From the NCBI GenBank assembly GCA_946894095.1, contig OX335653.1, forward strand, positions 811,001 through 875,000: DNA of 64,000 nucleotides, written 5' to 3'. The translations under genes were made by a program, and so were the position numbers. Positions 42,986 to 53,709 of the stretch are shown piece after piece (position 1 is the first letter of the stretch; every line of letters starts with the position of its first letter). The stretch comes from Incurvaria masculella. Taxonomy: Eukaryota; Arthropoda; Insecta; Lepidoptera; Incurvariidae. The notes beneath the pieces were generated by a model, which did no database searches, was not told the DNA's origin, and saw only the letters and a list, made by a program, of their open reading frames with translations.

Positions 42986-43228
42986 TTAAACAGTCACGTT
43001 ACTTGCTAAGCACGAATAAGTATATTTACTTCAGTTCCAATTACTTACCTACCTTATTAATTAATTTATCGGTAATGATAATGCCAGCATTGGTACAGAC
43101 AATAACATAAATATGAGGTGTAATTGTACTCAGATACTTGTTAATCTTGTTGTGACATGGCACAAACGGAAAAAAACCTTTTTTTTCTCGTTGTATGACA
43201 CCCTGAGGCGCACTCAGACTCATTTGTC

Positions 43229-43279
43229 ATCATTCTTCAGCAAGTCGAAATGTGTCATTTTCGACTTGCTGAAGAATGA
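43229..43279. repeat. Perfect 22-bp hairpin, 7-base loop
   Basis: The arm ending CTTCAGCAAGTCGAAA is followed by TGTGTCA and the exact complement. The flanks are not repeated elsewhere in the window. Confidence 0.9.
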
Positions 43280-43424
43280 TTTTCTTAGGTTTAATTTTCA
43301 CGTGCCGTCTAGTAGTTTTACATAAGTAGAATCTGAATTACGAAAGACGAATCCCTTAGTCGCCTTCTACGACATGTAGGTACGGGAAGAAATCAACTGG
43401 AACCATCGATATTGGAACCACTTG

Positions 43425-43745
43425 ACCGGCTCGTAGCTCAGGGGCGTGGGGACTTGCCTTGGTTATTGTTTCGGCCTATCCAGCCGCGTAACAAGGGAAT
43501 GGAGAGATGCATTCACATGTAGTGAGTGTGCCGACTGAACAACTCCGGTGCCATACTGGAGATATGGGAGCCAGCTTATCTGTCGCCCCGAGCGTGGATT
43601 GTAACTTTGGCAGCTTCGATTGGGGGCGGTGAGCGTGCATTGCAGCTCCGGTACCTGTCTGGAGAACAGGGATTGGATTTCCTCCACGTGGCACTCGCCA
43701 TTACGAGTACCACAGCAATATGCGGAGGCGGCAAGACCTACCTAA
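43425..43745 (+). repeat. SINE-like tRNA-type head with unrelated body
   Basis: Starts GGCTCGTAGCTCAGGGGCGT, like the family B head, then runs into a GC-rich sequence (GCCCCGAGCGTGGATTGTAA) not shared with other copies here. ORFs in it have no recognisable domain. Confidence 0.45.
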
Positions 43746-43955
43746 TCCGGGCGGGATGAACCCTACCACCTAGTTTTACAGTTGTACAGTTGTACAGACC
43801 TACAGTTTTACGTGTAATCCGAACCACGGCCAGCCTCAACAGTGGAAAATGGTCACCCATCCAGAACCTAACCGCGCTCAGAGTGCTTCCACAGCTTATC
43901 TATTCGCAAGGCGTCGCACACTGAGCTACCGAGGCTGACAAGCATATGCTCCCTA
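43746..43955 (-). repeat. Family B SINE with 5S-rRNA-like head
   Basis: In gene sense: GCCTCGGTAGCTCAGTGTGC, then GCGCGGTTAGGTTCTGGATG and GGTGACC, then the family body from GGTTCGGATTACACGTAAAA. The middle part resembles the 5S rRNA internal promoter (GCGCGGTTAG...GATGGG-GACC). A short GTTGTACA duplication sits in the body. Confidence 0.75.
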
Positions 43956-44029
43956 TGCATAACCTAAGGGTTGGTCACTGGGAGCGCTATATAATAAACA
44001 GCGAAGGGAAAATCGTATAGCCTGCACAA

Positions 44030-44145
44030 AACACTCTCTGTTCCATGGTTCGGTAAAACTGTAGGTCCCCTTCTTCTACTAGGTGGTAGGGGCCCGCCCA
44101 AAGAATGGATGAAAATATGGTCGCAACGGCAATGATTATAGAATA
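44030..44145 (+). repeat. Family B SINE fragment
   Basis: Body from TTCCATGGTTCGG and TAAAACTGTAGGTCCCCTTC to ATATGGTCGCAACGGCAATG. Confidence 0.65.
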
Positions 44146-45004
44146 ATGACAGCAATATTTTGCCACTCTGAGACTATGGCAACCGTGGCACAGATTGCCC
44201 GCGGTGTCAGAGGGGAGTTGTATCTGCTCGTATCATGACGCGAATGCACCGCATCATCACCACGGCGGCGGAGATATAGGTGAAGGGGCAGCCATGTCAC
44301 ATCTCACGACGTGTAGGTTAGGTCTGTAAATAGGCGGGGGTCATCTCGCCACCACCTCGCCAGTAATCAACAGGGGGTGTGACAGTGACACTTGCGTCTA
44401 TAGAAATCGACGCGTAGATGGTGGTCATAGAAAATCATATCATTATCCGATAATTAACTTAACGAATGAATCTGAATTATCCTATTGCGATAGACGTGTG
44501 TGTATTTACGATAGGACCATGTAGAATCGATTGTTTTGGCTGTGGTACCCGGCCCCGCTCGGGAAAATGTCTAAAATGTTTTATCTAGTGATTTTCTTGT
44601 CGTAAAGATTCCGGAGTAGGTATATCCATAGTATTTTATTAATCAAGGGTGTCCGTCGAAAAAAGTCGCAATAAAAACTAATAAGCTGTTTCCTAGACTC
44701 AGGATTCCTGATTCCTGATTACATAATTCCAGGAATAGGCCTGCTAGACATAGTTTTGGTCCCCATCATAATTGTTAATTTCGTTTACAGTCGTGGGTTA
44801 GCAGATATTCTACATACCTTTGATGTCCCACTTATGGATTCTGTGGACGATGTTGGTGGCAATCTACTGTTTTAATATTCAATCCCATACTATCAAGGTG
44901 GTAACCCCACAGGCCTGGATCGATTAATTTCTCCGGACCTTTGACTCAGAGGGTCGCATCGGGGCGATGAGATAGATCAACAGGAACTCTTGGTCCCGTT
45001 AGTT
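44146..45004. other. Intergenic, little recognised
   Basis: No gene. A half copy of the family F MITE (GGATTCCTGATTCCTGATTA, CCAGGAATAGGCCTGCT) lies at 44,700-44,752. Confidence 0.45.
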
Positions 45005-45372
45005 TTTTTTTTATGTGACTGGACATGATGTCTAATACCACACCTTCTGTCATGGTATTAGCCCAACACACCACATGGGAACTAGGTGCCATGCCAGGAC
45101 CTTCCTACGGCTACATTGAACTGGATGGAAAACACGGACAATTTTCATCGTTCATTCAATGCGATGGTGGTACCAACCCGGGCGGGATTAACCCTACCAC
45201 CTAGTAAGTAAGGAAGGGGACCTACAGTTTAACGTGGAATCCGAACCACGGCCAGCCTCTCTCAACGGTCGAATGGTCACCCATCCAAGACCAGACCGGA
45301 CCCAGCGTTGCTTAACCTCGGAGAGCGATCGCCGAAGTGTCGCGCCACTGGGCCACTGAGGCTGACAAAAGC
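45005..45372 (-). repeat. Family B SINE, complete, with tRNA/5S chimeric head
   Basis: In gene sense the head reads CAGTGGCCCAGTGGCGCGAC (A-box-like), then CGAGGTTAAGCAACGCTGGG, CCGGTCTGGTCTTGGATGGG and TGACC, matching 5S rRNA box A, intermediate element and box C. The family body follows from GTGGTTCGGATTCCACGT to the poly(A) end. Confidence 0.85.
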
Positions 45373-45614
45373 GTTGCTCTACTTTTAGGTATATTCGTTT
45401 TAGATATGCATTCCGATATGTGTAGGTTCCTAGATGAGTTATTTGGGGTAGGTCTTTTGGGACGAACCGTGGTGTGATTGATAACCGTGCGACAGAACGA
45501 AAGACAAAGCGGAAAGCTAAATGCACTGAGTTCAATATAGAAATCTAGTTAAAAGTATTAGCTGACACGCCCAAGGAATATGTACTACTACAGACGGAAT
45601 GTAATGTTTTGTGA

Positions 45615-45720
45615 ATCATTGTTTCATGTAACTGGGCATTGAGGGCTACACCCACCGTCATTATATGTATTAGCCTAACACACTTTATATTCGAAGGAAA
45701 AGGGTGACGTTATGGAGCTC
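45615..45720 (-). repeat. Family B SINE, diverged 3' fragment
   Basis: ATGTAACTGGGCATTGAGGG to CCTAACACAC, weak match to the 3' end. Confidence 0.45.
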
Positions 45721-45730
45721 CAAAGAACAT

Positions 45731-46329
45731 GGTTTAATTAATTTATTTATTTGATGAACGAGCAGCCTAAGCTGATGTGTTCATATCTGTGTTCACTGGT
45801 GCTTTGTTATTACGGTTACTTTAGTTTAGTGTTTTTAGGTTTCTGTCAAGCCCGTTTTAAAAGAATTGGTGGTGGGTGCTCGAACGACATCTTCTGGCAG
45901 CTGGTTCTACATTTCCACTGCTACATTCGACAGGAAGTGTTGTCTCGGTTCGTTGAGCTGACAGTGGCATCACTTGTATTTTTCTCTGCACTATTCCTGG
46001 CTCAGGCCTCGTACCTCACTGGGGATATCTCCTCAATGGAGTAACGCAACTAGCCACTGTCGGTCTTGTAGCTTCAGGATGGGAATGGTTTTCCTATGGC
46101 GCGGAACCTTCTGCGGGCGACTCGCTGGCAGCACCGCGCAGGCGCCCAGCGATTTCAAGTGTCGGCCTCGAAAGGTGTCAATGCCGCCAGCGATCCGTAT
46201 TATGTCTCGGGCTATTTCGTCTTATCGAAATAGAGCAAGGTTTGTTTTGCGCGTGCGCTAGCATGCCGACTGTTCCGAGTCTGAGGGTCCACTCGCTGAT
46301 TCAACGGAGATACCGCCAGCAACATGAAA
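45731..46329. other. GC-richer segment, no gene recognised
   Basis: Two overlapping plus-strand ORFs of about 95 residues exist but show no domain, start context or splice signals I trust. A decayed mobile element is the likelier explanation. Confidence 0.35.
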
Positions 46330-46511
46330 TACAATGCGATTGAAATAAGAACAGGATAGGATCACCGCCATTTTGAATGTCAAAGTGCTAAAACCCTCAC
46401 TTCACTTCACAAACTTCAATACTTTGCCGCGGTGTTGCCGCGTACTTTTCCCCGCGAATTCGATTGAAGTTACGAGCTTCATCACGAGATTCTTGTTTGA
46501 ATCGCATTGTA
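46330..46511. mobile_element. Family E MITE, tandem copy 1
   Basis: Inverted ends ACAATGCGATTGAAATAAGA and TCTTGTTTGAATCGCATTGT; internal CTTTGCCGCGGTGTTGCCGC. Confidence 0.75.
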
Positions 46512-46692
46512 CATTGCGATTCAAATAAGAATAGGATAGAATCACCGCCATTTTGAATGTCAAACTGCTAAAACCCTCACTTCACTTCACAAACTTCAGT
46601 ACTTTGCCGCGGTGTTGCCGCGTACATTTCCTTGCGAATTCGAGTGAAGTTAGTTACCAGCCCCGTCCTATTCTTATTTGAATCGCATTGTA
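46510..46692. mobile_element. Family E MITE, tandem copy 2
   Basis: Follows copy 1 with a shared boundary and the same inside; ends ATTCTTATTTGAATCGCATT. Confidence 0.75.
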
Positions 46693-46704
46693 AACGACAA
46701 CACC

Positions 46705-46840
46705 ACTTGAAGCGGCTCATAGCTGAAGGGTGCGGTTGAGTTATATTCCAGAGGTCATAGGTTTGATCCCTGCCCCGTCCATGCAACACTTTCTTTCTAT
46801 TTCTGAGTTGGATATGAGCATTTCGTCACGAATGCTGGTA
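46705..46840 (+). repeat. Family B SINE, tRNA-like head and start of body
   Basis: CGGCTCATAGCTGAAGGGTG (A-box-like), GGTTTGATCC (B-box-like), then ATTTCGTCACGAATGC. Confidence 0.7.
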
Positions 46841-46964
46841 ACCAGTTCATAATACCCCCCTCATCAGTACTAATGTTCAACTATTTGTATATTTAGAACC
46901 CGGGCATACAATGATGAATACCGATACTGTAATGGCTCGATTACCCGAAAGATCACTAAAAAGC

Positions 46965-47273
46965 CGGCCAATTGCGAGTCGGACTTGTACAAGAAGGGTT
47001 CCGTACCATCGTACATGATTTAACACCAAAAAATCACGTTTTTTGTATGGTTTTTTGAATAGTCTTTTAATGTTTATGATTTTATAGAGTTAAGTACCTT
47101 TTAATTGTTATAGCGGAAAAAATAACACATAAATACACACTCTGTGAAAATTTCAGCTGCCTACCTATTACGGTTCATGAGATACAGACCTGTGACAGAC
47201 GGACGGACGGACGCCTAGAGGAGGCTTAGTAATTGGGTACCGTATGCACCCTTTGGGTACGGAACCCTTAAAA
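46965..47273 (+). repeat. Family A repeat, copy 7
   Basis: Both ends present; the first palindrome is mutated (GACTTGTACAAGAAGG). Confidence 0.85.
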
Positions 47274-48151
47274 AAGTAATGTACGACTTCCTTGATTTCA
47301 TAGATAAAACTAAGCAATCACTCAACAACCTCATCATGTGCAAAGATGAAATAAGAACGAATACTTTCCCAAAAACTACAATGTGCAAGCATTGCGAATC
47401 GTCGAGTTTAGGAAAGAATCCTTCAGCATTTTTGTAAAAAAATTCCTACAATGTGAATTAATTTAAAGAGGTAACCGCTTTTCCGTAAACAATTCTGGAC
47501 AGTTTTGCCGATAATAATGTCCACACAAGCGATCTTCCTCTTGAAACCTGCAGTCGAGGTGTGAGTTCGGCCGGAAAGAAATAACTTCTCAAACTGCGAC
47601 TCCACGCCGTCCTCCCGCAAAAAAATTATTTCAGGAGCTTCATGAAGTAAGGAATACAAAACAAGGACCTACAGTTTTACGTGGAATCCGAAAAACGAAC
47701 GACGAATCCCTGTCGGTTCTTACGACATGCACGGAAATACATGCAGTGGGCTTAGCACGTTGGGTTCGATCCTTCCACCTAGTACACCTACATCCTAGTA
47801 GAGATGGGTGTACATCGGTACCGCACCGAACCGAGTGACCTGTGAAAAGTGAGGAAGAACCACCCCTATTACCCTATTCAAACTAGCAGTCTTTAACACA
47901 AGAGATTGTATTTTCTAACAAAGTAAATGCATACGACAGTGTGAGCGCGTTATTCCTAAACCGAACCTAGACAACATTGCCAGACACAAAAAAAAATATA
48001 TTATTATTATTACGGGTTATTAATACTCATCATTAAATTGATTCGATAACCTTTTTCGCACACCATGGAATAGAGCATTTGAAGACTACACTAAATCGCC
48101 CGTCCATGGATTTTTATGTTTGTGTAGAAGTGTACATATATTGAGCGGCTC
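47274..48151. other. Intergenic, little recognised
   Basis: A scrambled family B piece (CCTACAGTTTTACGTGGAAT) lies at 47,668-47,800. Nothing else is supported. Confidence 0.4.
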
Positions 48152-48330
48152 GTAGCCTAGTGGCGCGGAGACTTCCAGAGGTCTGGGTTCAAATCCTAGC
48201 CCCGTTCGTGCATTTCGCACGAATGCGTGTTGCTCTATGGTTCGGAATCAATGTAAAACTGTAGGTCCCCTTCCCCTACTATGTGGTAGGATTTAAGCCC
48301 GCCCGGATTGGTACCTTCGAATTGGCGTAA
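48152..48330 (+). repeat. Family B SINE, tRNA-like head and half of body
   Basis: GAGCGGCTCGTAGCCTAGTG and GGGTTCAAATCC are the best-preserved A and B boxes of the family in this window. Confidence 0.8.
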
Positions 48331-48977
48331 CATGCGGCGGCCTACATGGCCGTGCGTGAGAAAAATCTGTCAATGCGTTTGTTCATCCACCGAATGAGAT
48401 GTGTCAAGAACAGTGGCCACGGGGTTATCAAGGCAGGTTTAATCGTATGGACAAAAGTATACAGTGTATGGAGAATATTTGAAAACAATGAATATAAAAA
48501 CAAAAGTGTTACCTACTGTTAATTAAGGTTTCGCTTTAAATACACACATGTCCATGTAGTAGAGAAAGGATCTGCGGATAAAGCAGGAACCTGGAAAAAA
48601 TCTTTCCTGGTAGTTGCTTTGTTTGCTGTTTCAAGTATCTCGTGGGAGGTGAAATCGATTGCAAAATTTGTACCTAACGGACAATAAAATAACCAGAGAG
48701 ACAATCATTCGAGTTGTAAATTATTACAACAGTGAAATAACATCCATGCTCCAGTTTTGAAATAATAATAAAAAAATATTAGTTGTTTAAAGTATATTTT
48801 ATCATAAACATTTTAATGAGCTTTAGCTTATATCTACTGTGCATAAAAGTTATATAAGTATATCCGTTGCTATATATTTATATATGTTACAAGCCCAAAG
48901 TCGATGTTTGGAGTCCATTTTACCAATAGGTATTTCGATTTTAAATCGGAGGTTGTGCCACCCCCAGTAGTTCCATT
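48331..48977. other. Intergenic, nothing recognised
   Basis: AT-rich, no supported feature. Confidence 0.4.
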
Positions 48978-49278
48978 TTTAGGGTTCTGTACCCAAAGGG
49001 TGCCATTACTAAGCCTCCGCTGTCCGCCCGTCTGTCACAGGGCTGTATCTCATGAACCGTAATATTTTTTATTAAAATATATTAATATATTATGTAAAAT
49101 ATTACTTATATTTATATAAATAATTATAATATATTATCTATTTATTTTGCCGCTATAACATCAAATAGGTAAAAAATATATTAAAGGGGGTGCACCATAC
49201 AAAATGATTTTTTGTGTTAAGTCTTGTACGATGGTACTGAAACCTTCGTGTGCGAGTCCGACTCGCACTCGGCCGGTT
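48978..49278 (-). repeat. Family A repeat, copy 8
   Basis: Both ends present. An AT-rich stretch of about 80 bases (49,062-49,145) replaces part of the middle. Confidence 0.8.
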
Positions 49279-50267
49279 ATATTGGTGATTAGGTTGGTAG
49301 CATCGCATTGAATGAATAATTGATGGCGAGGTGGTGATTTTTTATGGTTTCCATCCGGGACTGATCAAAGATGATCATACCTCAACTTCTTAGTGATGTT
49401 GCCTCATGCGTGCTGGGGCCCGTACCACCCCACTCATGTGTTTGTCACGGCAATTATTTAAACAAAGTTTGGTACATAGGTGTTATATGTGATAATGAAA
49501 CCTTGAGTGATAGCTCAGTTGATAAAAGGTCATCATCGACACTACAAATATCTGGGTTGATTCTTATTGGTCCGAAAAGACGTCTCACTTGCAATCTTGC
49601 CCTCCCACAATGTACAATCACGTATTTTGGCGTCGTTGCGTTGAAATTGGGAAACTTATGAGATCCCTTTCAACCTGGCTACTGTATCTTACATACACGA
49701 TTGGAATAATTGAGCTAATTTCTTTTCATTGTCTGTCTGTTAAGACACCTGGGGGCCCATTCAGATAAGAGTGAGTTCGAGTTAGGGAGTGAGTTAACCT
49801 AAAAATAGCTGGGAAATATATTATTATTTCAATAACGGAACCGTTATTTATACTTTCAACGTATTTACGGGACAGACCAGATTTTTACCTAACTGTAATG
49901 ATATTCTAGAAGTGTGGAAACATTAACTATTTAAAAAAGTGAGTTGATATTTAGTGACGAATTCGAACTCACTGTTTCCCTAAATGGACCCCCAGGTAAG
50001 ACATATCAGGTTACCTATTACCCATGAAATTCAACCAGTACAATTTTATTCGGTACACATGTTGGTTTGATTGTTAGCCCGAACGCGTATTTAGAGTTTT
50101 TAACGTCCGGTGCAAAACTACTTCTTATACCCTCTTTGTTAAATTATCTTAATTAGTTTGATAGAAATACATACCTAAAAGCAAATACTTATTCGTTATG
50201 ACTTGGCAATGCTTACTTGTTACTTGTCATGCCCCGGTGGCGGCGGAGAGGTCGGATTCAGCGGGCC
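49279..50267. other. Intergenic, little recognised
   Basis: A family B scrap (GGTAGCATCGCATTGAATGA) lies at 49,293-49,350. No gene seen. Confidence 0.4.
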
Positions 50268-50350
50268 TATTCTTGAAATTCCGTAATCAGGAATCACGAA
50301 TTCTGAGTTTAGATAACCGCTTTTACAGCAGTTTTTAATGCGATTTTACT
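50268..50350. repeat. Family F MITE, half copy
   Basis: GGGCCTATTCTTGAAATTCC, AATCAGGAATCACGAATTC and AACCGCTTTTACAGCAG, as at the start of the copy at 59,052. Confidence 0.5.
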
Positions 50351-50556
50351 GACAAATAAATCCGGAGATTTAATCAAGATTGTGGCTGAACGCCCGGGTT
50401 GGTACCATCGTATCGAATGAAATGTGGTGGAAATGACAATGAAAATGACTTAACAGGAGGCAAAATGTCAGCAAGTTATTAACACCTTTAGCATTGCTAT
50501 CCAGAGGGGCAATGCAGCAAGCGTGATGGGAACACTGCCATGCTGTCTCCCTTTTT

Positions 50557-50891
50557 CACCCTTTGGGTACGGAACCCTATTACTAAGCCTCCGCTGTCCG
50601 TCCGTGTGCCGTCCGTCCGTCCGTCCGTCCGTCCGTCCGTCCGTCCGTCCGTCCGTCCGTCCGTCTGTCCGTCTGTCACAGGGCTGTATCTCAGTACCCG
50701 TAACAGGTAGACAGCTGAAATTTTCACAGAGTGTGTATTTATTTTGCCGCTATAACAACAAATAGGTAAGATTAAAAAATAATTAAAATTAAAGGGGGCT
50801 CCCATACAAAAAACGTGTTTTTTTTGTTTTTTTTTATGATGGTACGGAACCCTTCGTGTGCGAGTCCGACTCGCACTTGGCCAGTTTTTTT
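50557..50891 (-). repeat. Family A repeat, copy 9, with (CCGT)n expansion
   Basis: Full-length; the CCGT tract at 50,597-50,672 is expanded to about 17 units, the longest here. Confidence 0.9.
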
Positions 50892-51546
50892 TTCTTTTGT
50901 TTTAAAATCAATTTAAAACAAAATAAAAGGGGTGATATTAATGAAAAGGCTATTAAAAAAACCTACGTCTAATAATACATTCTACATAGTTTGTTGGGAA
51001 ATTGTATAGCATGGTATTATTGCTTTTTTTGTTAGAAACATGTTTCCCCTCAAAATTATTTTCGAAATCCGAAATTTTACTTCATTCTTTGAAAGGAGAA
51101 TTATTGAAACTTAATCGTATTATTTATTGAGTTGCTAGTTTGCTTGCTCGTATTTATTCAAATCGTGTGGTTTGTTATATGATTAAAGATTTTCTTAAGA
51201 TTTTAGAAGTTATCTTTTCTTTGAAAATGTGTTTTAATTTTATTTGCCGTCTATTTTAACATTGGTCGATATTCGGTCTTAGCGGTGAGAACAATATCGG
51301 GAGTTGTTGGGTGCACGTGCGAACTAATTGTGCGTATGCACAAACAGCCCCAGAAATAATTATTTACTGTACACATGTATAGCCCAAGGTTTTTGACTTG
51401 CATATATTGAATATAATATTAATAATTAGTGAATATATATATTTGACTTGCACTTATTGTGACGTGCATTGTGTATATGACTTCAAATCATGCTATATTA
51501 TTGTTAAACTTAAAACAAACATATACGTAGCTTGCGTGAAAACACG
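50892..51546. other. Intergenic, nothing recognised
   Basis: AT-rich sequence downstream of the secreted-peptide gene, no supported feature. Confidence 0.4.
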
Positions 51547-51552
51547 TTTATT
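51547..51552 (-). terminator. Poly(A) signal AATAAA for the secreted-peptide gene
   Basis: AATAAA on the minus strand, 240 bases after the stop codon, would give a transcript of roughly 700 bases with no intron. Confidence 0.45.
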
Positions 51553-51791
51553 TCATAAAATGTATACTGTGCAGTGGAACAATTAATACAACATTAGGCT
51601 CTAGAGCGTGCACAAAGTAAATGATGCACTTCAATTTAAATCTAAACAATAAATTATTATCTTTGGAAACAGAGACCCACCGGCCATAAGTAAGTACACT
51701 TTAAATAATGTTCAAGTACTTTGAAGTGACTGGTAACAACGCGAAGTAGCAATCACAGAAGAATATCTCCTCAGATGTCGCGAAGCGCCGG

Positions 51792-51965
51792 CTACGTGTA
51801 GCCGTGCCTTCTTCTGTAGGGGCTCATGTAGAAGCAGAGCGTCTTGAAGTAGCAGAACGAGTTGCGTTCGGGCGCGATTCCCGCCGACTCGACGGCCGCT
51901 GCGCCCGCGCAGACCAGCCACGTCAGCAGGAGCAGCAGCAGCGCGCTCCGCCGAAGGGAGCCCAT
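51792..51965 (-). CDS. Small secreted peptide precursor, 57 aa, unrecognised
   Basis: The ORF starts MGSLRRSALLLLLLTWLVCA, a textbook signal peptide with likely cleavage in GAAAVESAG. A mature part of about 30 residues follows, with FCYFKTLCFYM (two cysteines, C-x5-C) and then SPYRRRHGYT, where RRR may be a processing site. The ATG has a purine at -3 and G at +4, and it is the first ATG after the predicted start of transcription, 284 bases upstream. A poly(A) signal lies 240 bases downstream. A single disulfide loop next to a polybasic site would suit a neuropeptide or peptide hormone, but that is inference and I know no family with this motif. Downstream splicing cannot be excluded. Confidence 0.65.
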   Translation of the reverse strand: MGSLRRSALLLLLLTWLVCAGAAAVESAGIAPERNSFCYFKTLCFYMSPYRRRHGYT

Positions 51966-52243
51966 CTCGCCGTCTCCGAAGGCTCTCGACTTCGGTGTAC
52001 GGACACTAAGCTCAAGGTGGATGCGCTCTCGAGTGACCTTGGCGGGGCGTTGATCTGCAGACGTCACCGATTCGACGAAAGTGTGTTGCTTGAACGGCCT
52101 TTGAGGGCGTCGATCCAACTCTCGACTCGCGGACTCGATCGATGTTCCAGCTAGATCAAGGTCTTGACTTTCTCTCTGATGGCTTTAACAATTGAAGAGC
52201 TGGGAGATGGTTCTACTGGAATTGCTCGTTCGAAGGCTCGCGG

Positions 52244-52279
52244 TCGACTGAATACGGTATTGCGGGTGGCGTTTATATA
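52244..52279 (-). promoter_or_regulatory. TATA box plus TCAGTC initiator of the secreted-peptide gene
   Basis: Minus strand: TATATAAA at 52,279-52,272, and the initiator TCAGTC at 52,251-52,246. The predicted +1 A is at 52,249, exactly 30 bases from the first T of the TATA box. Spacing and both motifs match the arthropod core promoter. TATA promoters in insects usually mark regulated genes. Confidence 0.75.
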
Positions 52280-52467
52280 TCGGCGCCTGGAGCTGTCGGC
52301 ACGTACGAGTCGCGCGATAGGAGGCTGTTTCCAAATTTAAACATGGCGATTGTGGTGGTCGGGGGCACGGGGTCGCGACGGTACTCCGCCTCTGGTGGTG
52401 TCCGGTCGCAGCCGGATCGGACCGGATGCCCGGCGAAGATCGTGGAGCCAGAAAACGCCGGAATTAG
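52280..52467. promoter_or_regulatory. GC-rich upstream flank of the secreted-peptide gene
   Basis: About 190 bases directly behind the TATA box are clearly GC-richer than the surroundings and carry CGG/CCGG repeats. Likely proximal promoter; no specific factor site is claimed. Confidence 0.4.
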
Positions 52468-52503
52468 GTAACCTAACCTAACCTAACCTAACCTAACCTA
52501 ACC
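52468..52503 (-). repeat. Interstitial (TTAGG)n array
   Basis: About seven CCTAA units on the plus strand, last one changed to CCAAA; 190 bases upstream of the secreted-peptide promoter. Confidence 0.95.
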
Positions 52504-52894
52504 AAACCAGAATTGAAGCAACCAAGAATGCGAAACAACCAGAATTTTAGGGGGATGAGCCCAAATGTCAGTTATTTCACAACAGTAATTTACGGGAAAT
52601 TTATAACTATTTAAATGCATACTAATGGGAAGCAAATAGCTTAAATATATTATAGCATACACTTAAGCTGACCTAAATTCATAACAAAAACTGAGGCTTA
52701 GATAAATAGTCGTAACCGAAACTAAGACTAACTAGTAGTAATTTGTGACGTCACTTTCCATTACTTTGAGATGTTGTCCATAGAAAATGTGTCAACGTGA
52801 CGGCACAAAGTACTACTTTTCACTAGGCTTCGTTTCTGTTACGACTATTTATCTCAACCTAAGAAAGTAAAGAAAACGAAAATAATCGAAAGCC
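52504..52894. other. Intergenic, nothing recognised
   Basis: Contains a loose inverted repeat (TAGATAAATAGTCGTAACCG near 52,690; GTTACGACTATTTATCT near 52,838) that may be a short MITE of about 165 bp. Confidence 0.4.
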
Positions 52895-53110
52895 CGGTTT
52901 AGTACCATCGCATTGGAGATAAAGATGGTCGAAGCAGGAATGAAAAATTGACCGTTTTCCATCTAGTTTAATGCATTCGTGCCCATAAACGGTAGGTCCT
53001 GGCATGGCGCCTAATTCCTTCGGGAATTCGGTACGTTGGGCTAATATAATGACTGTGGATGTGGTATTAGAGCATACATTAATTTGCAATCCATGTCCAG
53101 TCACATAAAA
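52895..53110 (+). repeat. Family B SINE, 3' half
   Basis: GTACCATCGCATTGGAGATA to TCCATGTCCAGTCACATAAA. Confidence 0.7.
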
Positions 53111-53705
53111 CAAAATCTTTAGCCATTTTACAGCATCAACGAAATGTTTAGTAACAAAACTTAGGCGAATAAATGAAGGACGTGATATTATGAATAAATA
53201 AATGGTTATCATTATGATTCTATATGAGATTTGGTTAAATAGGCTGATAGTGATTTTTAATAAATTCAGTATTTTTTAGCGATTTCCCTCATATTTGACG
53301 ATATTTAAATTTTTTTCGATATATTTATGTAAATTTGTGACGTTTTTCTTTTGATGACACATTTATTTATCATCAACTGTTTTGTGTTCTTATTTTTTTA
53401 TATTTAATTATTAAAGCATATTTTGTGCAAATTTTCATATATATTTTTTGTTGTATCAAATAAATAAAATGCAATATTTTGTGGATATTTATTTATTTTA
53501 TTTATTGATTTATGTACTAAATTAAGATACGTTCCAATTTACTTTATTATTTAATATCTGGCAACGAATATGCATTTGTTTACGTTTTGTTTTTTGTAAT
53601 GATCGAAACAGAATCAATTGAAAGTATAAATAAAATCTTCAGGCAAATTTTCTTTTCTATGGTTTCATCCAGGATTATTTTTCTGAAAAACATAAACGTG
53701 CAGAC
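53111..53705. other. Intergenic, with a decayed family C relic
   Basis: 53,521-53,700 recalls family C (CCAATTTACTTTATTATTTA, GTTTTGTTTTTTG, AAACATAAACGTGCAGAC) without TTAA ends. The rest is AT-rich without features. Confidence 0.4.
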
Positions 53706-53709
53706 GTGC

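Noticed and set aside
45270..45330. True 5S rRNA gene
   Set aside because: Only the internal promoter part resembles 5S; the 5' and 3' thirds are missing and it is joined to a SINE body.
45751..46261. Overlapping plus ORFs as a membrane protein gene
   Set aside because: The frames overlap in conflict, lack splice or promoter signals, and are set among repeats.
48152..48230. Functional tRNA gene
   Set aside because: A and B boxes are present but no acceptor stem pairing, and the SINE body follows.
51966..52118. In-frame upstream extension of the 57-residue peptide
   Set aside because: It has no ATG (it would start at TTG), and the leader from 52,249 holds no ATG.
51804..52154. 116-codon plus ORF opposite the secreted-peptide gene
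   Set aside because: Antisense shadow of GC-rich sequence; the promoter, leader and signal peptide all point to the minus strand.
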